Shown here in pieces: positions 42,671 through 46,479 of a DNA stretch of 46,479 nt (positions within the stretch are counted from its first letter, which is position 1; every line of letters starts with the position of its first letter). The notes under the pieces were generated by a model. It searched no databases and was not told the DNA's origin. It saw nothing but the letters and a program-made list of their open reading frames with translations. The translations under genes were made by a program, and so were the position numbers. Origin of the DNA: Deltaproteobacteria bacterium (GTDB taxonomy: Bacteria > Desulfobacterota > Syntrophorhabdia > Syntrophorhabdales > JANXAF01); assembly GCA_026417175.1 (NCBI GenBank), contig JAOADT010000014.1:11519-57997 (forward strand), written 5' to 3'.

Positions 42671-43812
42671 GAGTTCTGCATTTAATTAGTGACTGGAAAT
42701 GGACAGGACCAGCTGAGCCAGTGGTTTCTCTATGTGAGGCTCTTTTGAAGGAGGAGATTGATGTAAGAATAGCTTATAGGAAAACTCCGATAGATTTTCC
42801 TGAGAGAACCATTGAAAAGGAAGTAAAAAGAAGAGGAATACCTTTTTATGAAGGATTCAGGTTGAATAGGTACTTTTCTTTAAAAGATTGGCTTCAAGAC
42901 ATAGTTAAGATTGGTGCGTATTGCGAGAGGGAAAGGATAGATATATGCCATACCCATCTATCCCATGACCATTATTTAGCCTTTCTCTCCACGCATTTTC
43001 GCAGGAGGGGACCTCTTATAGTTAGAACCGATCACAAAAGGGATGGTCTTAAAAAAGATGTCTTTTTAACATTTGTAGTTAAAAGAACTGACGGAATAGT
43101 AACTTACAGTGAAAAAATCAAAAGGAAGGATGCAGAGAATTTCGGGCTAGATGAAAATAAAATTTGTGTTATTCCACCAGGTGTCAAAATAGTTACAGAG
43201 CCTGTAACGGATGTCAGAGACCAGTTTGGTTTGCGTGCCGACGAAAGAGTGATAGGCATTGTAGGCAGATTAAAAGCAGACAGGGGTTATGATCTCATAT
43301 TGAGAGCTTACAAGACCGTAAAAGAAAAGTATCCTAACTGGAAGCTTCTAATTATGGGAAGAAGTTCACAGATTGAAAAAAGTATATTGAGACCAGTAAA
43401 GGAGCTTGGGATCAGTGACGGTGTAATTTTAGCTGGTTATAGAACCCATGATTATTATTCAGTGATAAACTGCTTCGACATTTTCGTTATGATGAGAGCT
43501 GGTTCGGATGGGACTGCAAGAGCCCTCAGAGAAGTTATGTCCATGGGAAAACCTGCAATTGTTTCAGATAATGGAATGTTACCGGAGCTTGTGAAAGATG
43601 GAGAGACAGGATTTGTGGTAGAAGAAAATCATGAAATTCTGGCAGAAAGGATGATTTTTCTAATTCAGAATGAGGAATTGAGGAGGAAGATGGGTACGAA
43701 CGCTCAAGAGTATGCGATAAAGAATTGGAGCTATGAAAATCAGGCACGCGTTCTGATACAGTTTTATCAAAAGCTTCTAAATGAGAAGATTAAAAATAGC
43801 TATAGTCCTTAA
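42667..43812 (+). CDS. family 4 glycosyltransferase (first of two)
   Basis: This is a GT-B glycosyltransferase with MRVLHLISDWKWTGPAEPV, the N-terminal acceptor domain, then ICVIPPGVK, IGIVGRLKADRGYDLILRA, the donor-binding stretch VILAGYRTHDYYSVINCFDIFVMM and GTARALREVMSMGKPAIVSD. The first Glu of the EX7E motif is replaced by a Ser/Asp-rich segment, but the second is kept (REVM). It has 381 residues with no membrane helix. It overlaps the preceding aminotransferase gene by 4 bases and the next GT4 gene by 32. Donor and acceptor sugars are unknown. Confidence 0.9.
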   Translation: MRVLHLISDWKWTGPAEPVVSLCEALLKEEIDVRIAYRKTPIDFPERTIEKEVKRRGIPFYEGFRLNRYFSLKDWLQDIVKIGAYCERERIDICHTHLSHDHYLAFLSTHFRRRGPLIVRTDHKRDGLKKDVFLTFVVKRTDGIVTYSEKIKRKDAENFGLDENKICVIPPGVKIVTEPVTDVRDQFGLRADERVIGIVGRLKADRGYDLILRAYKTVKEKYPNWKLLIMGRSSQIEKSILRPVKELGISDGVILAGYRTHDYYSVINCFDIFVMMRAGSDGTARALREVMSMGKPAIVSDNGMLPELVKDGETGFVVEENHEILAERMIFLIQNEELRRKMGTNAQEYAIKNWSYENQARVLIQFYQKLLNEKIKNSYSP

Positions 43813-44956
43813 TAGATTTTTACCTTCTTCAGGTGGCCAAAATTATTTTTCTTTCTTAGCTAACGCACTCGCCAAGAAGGGACATGATGTTTATGTATTT
43901 GCTACCGAGGTAGAAGATAGAAAACCTGAAAACTACAAAGTAGTCTTGGTTCCGGTTATAAAAAGACCAAAATCCTTGAGGATCTTAAGTTTTATTTTAC
44001 TTACACGTTGGTTACTCCGGAGGTACAGTTTTGATATAATCCACCAGGTGGATGAAGGTCTAACTATGAACGTATTCAACCCTCATGGCGGTGTTGAAAA
44101 AGCCTACCTAAAACAGGAGTTCGCTTCCATAGACAGCAAACTTTACTATTTGGTGAGAATTTTAAAAAGATACTTAAGCTTATCTCATTATCTGATTATT
44201 TTTTTACAAAAAAAACAGTTTGAGAGCCAAAATGTGAAAAAAATTATAGCAATTTCGAAAATGATAAAGGAGGATATACTGAGACACTATGACGTTTCCG
44301 AGGATAAGGTGGCATACATTTTTAACACTTGCGATCTTGAGAGATTTTGTCCCGAAAATAGACATCGCTTTTTAGAAGATGTGAGATTTAAACTTAAAAT
44401 TCCAATAGATGCTTTAGTTTTAATGTTTGCGGGACACAATTTCCGGCTCAAGGGGCTAAAAATATTACTTTTTGCATTAAAAAAACTGATAGAAGAAAAT
44501 CCAATCAGGGAAATTCACCTCATTGTGGTCGGTCGGGGTCGGATTTCACAATATGAAAAATTGGCCAAAAAATTAAAAGTAAATGAAAAGGTACACTTCG
44601 TTGGAACAGTACGTGACATAGAGAAATATTACGCTGCTAGTGACATATACGTACATCCCACGTTCTACGATTCTTGTTCTTTGACAGTTCTTGAGGCACT
44701 CGCCAGTGGTCTTCCAGTTGTGACTACGAGATTCAACGGAGCAAAAGATATTATTTCATCTACTGAAGGTGGCATCGTTATAAATGATCCTTCTGATGTA
44801 ATAGAGTTGAAAAACGCCATCTCTTATTTTTTTGAAGAAAACAGAAGAATCCGCGCAAGAGAGATAGCTAGGTCATGGGTCGAAAAATTCAGTCCGGAGT
44901 GGCATATACAAGAAATCCTCAAGGTTTATTATGAGATTATAGAAAAAAGGCAGTAA
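43781..44956 (+). CDS. family 4 glycosyltransferase, WaaG-like
   Basis: This GT-B enzyme resembles WaaG (RfaG) LPS glucosyltransferase I. It has IVLNRFLPSSGGQNYFSFLANALAKKGHDVYVF, FNPHGGVEKAYLKQE, KKIIAISKMIKEDIL, VAYIFNTCDLERF, then FAGHNFRLKGLKILLFAL and HPTFYDSCSLTVLEALASGLPVVTT with the EX7E region. ATG 43781 starts inside the previous gene (32-base overlap). It has 391 residues. It is the last gene of the sugar operon. With the WaaE-like gene it points to LPS inner-core synthesis. Confidence 0.9.
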   Translation: MRRLKIAIVLNRFLPSSGGQNYFSFLANALAKKGHDVYVFATEVEDRKPENYKVVLVPVIKRPKSLRILSFILLTRWLLRRYSFDIIHQVDEGLTMNVFNPHGGVEKAYLKQEFASIDSKLYYLVRILKRYLSLSHYLIIFLQKKQFESQNVKKIIAISKMIKEDILRHYDVSEDKVAYIFNTCDLERFCPENRHRFLEDVRFKLKIPIDALVLMFAGHNFRLKGLKILLFALKKLIEENPIREIHLIVVGRGRISQYEKLAKKLKVNEKVHFVGTVRDIEKYYAASDIYVHPTFYDSCSLTVLEALASGLPVVTTRFNGAKDIISSTEGGIVINDPSDVIELKNAISYFFEENRRIRAREIARSWVEKFSPEWHIQEILKVYYEIIEKRQ

Positions 44957-45128
44957 AGTTATAGCATCTTTGGAATCTTAATATAAAGTCTCTCAATCTG
45001 TCAAATTTCGTATAGGTACAAAATAAAGCTCGGAATCTCGATGTTATTTTAACTTTGTCAAAAATCTATTATGGAGGTTTTTTTGATGTGGCTTTAGTGT
45101 CAGTATGTAAGTTTTTTCACAAGAAATA

Positions 45129-45155
45129 TTAAGTTTTTGTTTCTCTGTTCGATAA
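45129..45155 (+). promoter_or_regulatory. sigma-28 (FliA)-type promoter of the chemoreceptor gene
   Basis: TTAAGTTT (45129-45136), an exact 11-base spacer, then TTCGATAA (45148-45155) match the long sigma-28 consensus TAAAGTTT-N11-GCCGATAA at 7 of 8 and 6 of 8 positions. Transcription would start near 45162, giving a leader of about 157 bases. Confidence 0.6.
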
Positions 45156-45238
45156 TTAGATTGAAAGAAAAATCGCCTGCTGATTTTAATCATGGAATTT
45201 TCTAGTTTTGGAAAGATTAATTGGTCAAATGTTCTAAG

Positions 45239-45268
45239 AAGTTTTTACAAATTTATTTGTCAAAACTT
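45239..45268 (+). repeat. inverted repeat with T-run in the chemoreceptor leader
   Basis: AAGTTTT-T-ACAAAT (45239-45252) pairs with ATTTGT-C-AAAACTT (45255-45268), leaving a two-base TT loop and one mismatch. TTTTATTTT follows directly, so on the plus strand it looks like an AT-rich intrinsic terminator or attenuator in the leader of the chemoreceptor transcript. Confidence 0.5.
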
Positions 45269-45318
45269 TTTTATTTTAAATTCAAAAGAAATGATACCAT
45301 TGAAGGAGGAGGTTTTTT

Positions 45319-46479
45319 ATGAAGCTCGATAACACCAAAATTTCAAAGAAACTGGCTATTGGATTCGGTTGTACGGTGATTCTTATTGGATTGCTGTGTA
45401 TTTTTAGTATATTGAGTTCGCTGGTGACGAGAAATACAGTGGACTACGTAAAAACAAAAGGCCTGCCCAAACTAGGTCTAGCATCAAGGATCACTACCGA
45501 CATTCTAGAACTTACCAAAATTTTCGGGACTATGCCTTTTTTGCCTGGTGACGTATATATTTCTGAAAAAGCCCGAGTAGAAGGTCTGGTGAAAAACTAT
45601 AGAGATGCAATTTCAGCCCTTGATAAACTTGTTGAAAATAAGGATGAGAGGGAACTTATCGAAAAATTTAAGCAGATCGTTAACGAAACCGCAGAAAAGA
45701 ATAATAAATTAATGAAATTGGTGGAAGAGGAAAAGAGGGGAGAGGCAATGGGTATATACGTGGAAGAGATAATGGGAACAACAAAGAAATTGATCGAAAC
45801 AGTATTGGCCATTTTGGAAGATCAAGAAAAAAGAATCACAGCCCGCGCTGATGGGCTTTATTCTATGGCTACTAAAAACTTGGTATTTTCCATTGTATTT
45901 GGCTTCGCTTCACTACTGATAGGTATCTTCTTCGGTTTAAGAATATCTAGAGGAATAACTAAACCAATACAAGATGCGGTACATTACATGAAACTCATGG
46001 CTGATGGTAACTTTTCTCTTTCAGTTCCCAAAAAATACCTTGAAAGGAAAGATGAAATTGGCGACATGGCGCGTGCGTTAGATGCTATCAACGTAAATTT
46101 AAAAAAGACAGTGGAAAACGTAGTTGAAACGATCCAGTCTCTTACCTCAGCTGCAACTCAACTTTCATCCATAGCGGAAGAAATGTCTAAAGCAGCAGAG
46201 AGTTCATCCTCCAGAGCAAGTTCCGTAGCTACTGCAGCAGAGGAGATGTCCCAAAGCGTGGTAGACATCGCTAGAAACACATCTAGAATTGCAGAAACAG
46301 CAGAAAAAGAGAGAAGCATAGCCCATGAAGGCAATAGATTAGTGGAAAGTTCAGTAAATGAGGTGAAAGCCATCGCAAAAACGGTAGCCGATTCAGCACA
46401 ATTTGTAAAGTCTCTGGGAGAGCGGTCAGTGCAGATAGGAGAGATAGTAGACACCATAAGTGACATAGCTGACCAGACC
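45319..46479 (+). CDS. methyl-accepting chemotaxis protein (3' end outside window)
   Basis: This is a membrane chemoreceptor. The 387 visible residues run to the window edge without a stop. TM1 is about 12-34 (LAIGFGCTVILIGLLCIFSI); a periplasmic four-helix sensor follows (about 36-185). TM2 is about 188-208, then a HAMP domain (ITKPIQDAVHYMKLMADGNF). The signalling coiled coil starts at about 275, with methylation-type helices rich in Ala/Glu (SSIAEEMSKAAESSSSRASS), and the visible end is DTISDIADQT, before the kinase-contact hairpin. The GGAGGAGG site and the sigma-28-like promoter support the start. The ligand is unknown. Confidence 0.94.
   Translation, partial: MKLDNTKISKKLAIGFGCTVILIGLLCIFSILSSLVTRNTVDYVKTKGLPKLGLASRITTDILELTKIFGTMPFLPGDVYISEKARVEGLVKNYRDAISALDKLVENKDERELIEKFKQIVNETAEKNNKLMKLVEEEKRGEAMGIYVEEIMGTTKKLIETVLAILEDQEKRITARADGLYSMATKNLVFSIVFGFASLLIGIFFGLRISRGITKPIQDAVHYMKLMADGNFSLSVPKKYLERKDEIGDMARALDAINVNLKKTVENVVETIQSLTSAATQLSSIAEEMSKAAESSSSRASSVATAAEEMSQSVVDIARNTSRIAETAEKERSIAHEGNRLVESSVNEVKAIAKTVADSAQFVKSLGERSVQIGEIVDTISDIADQT

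Larger units (their letters stand above)
44957..45318 (+). other. gene-free stretch before the chemoreceptor gene
   Basis: No gene or RNA gene is seen in these 362 bases. They hold a sigma-28-like promoter (45129-45155), a long AT-rich inverted repeat (45239-45268) and a GGAGGAGG ribosome site before the ATG at 45319. A second GGAGG at 45073 precedes ATG-TGG-CTT-TAG (45086), a three-codon frame that looks like the remnant of a gene start. Confidence 0.55.

Noticed and set aside
45257-45282. TTGTCA and TAAATT as a promoter directly before the chemoreceptor gene
   Set aside because: The spacer is only 14 bases and the -35 lies within the inverted repeat; the sigma-28-like site upstream fits better.

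Overview
The window looks like AT-rich chromosomal DNA from a motile, anaerobic, Gram-negative bacterium. The basis is a complete Rnf electron-transfer complex, a type IV pilus system, flagellar stator and chemotaxis genes with sigma-28-like promoters, LPS-core-type glycosyltransferases and a Tat-type leader on ApbE. A Desulfobacterota- or Nitrospirota-like lineage would fit, but that is an inference from gene content only. No rRNA, tRNA, CRISPR array, phage or insertion sequence was recognised.

Layout. 1-719: 3' end of an ABC transporter substrate-binding protein. 942-7292: Rnf operon in the order G-E-A-B-flavodoxin-C-D-apbE. 7245-8588 (minus): MFS transporter. 8607-13107: ThiF/MoeB-like enzyme, fused uroporphyrinogen methyltransferase/synthase and ComEC. 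13158-17557: ftsH, a TPR-like protein, an FmdB-type zinc ribbon and tilS. 17558-18177: gene-free stretch ending in the promoter of an aspartate aminotransferase. 19446-23470: motA, motB, a degenerate HD-GYP protein, a convergent NUDIX hydrolase and a PilZ protein. 23834-25503: histidine phosphatase and a convergent PP-loop tRNA-thiolation-type enzyme. 25663-33595: pilA, pilD, a small secreted protein, pilY1 and minor pilins fimT/pilV/pilW/pilX. 33712-37122: three genes that together could make serine. 37114-44956: sugar-nucleotide and glycosyltransferase genes (ugd, uxs, a small Cys protein, GT2, SDR, DegT aminotransferase, two GT4). 45319-end: a chemoreceptor cut by the window edge.

How the parts work together. 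Rnf subunits G and D carry covalent-FMN motifs, and the ApbE that attaches FMN is encoded at the end of the same operon. The RnfC here has lost the residues normally used to bind FMN and NAD(H), and a flavodoxin is inserted just before it, so this Rnf may exchange electrons with a partner other than NADH. motAB, the PilZ gene and the chemoreceptor each have a TAAA-N15-GCCGATAA-like site upstream, which suggests one flagellar sigma-28 regulon that includes c-di-GMP-type control. Ugd and Uxs would supply UDP-glucuronate and UDP-xylose to the nearby glycosyltransferases.
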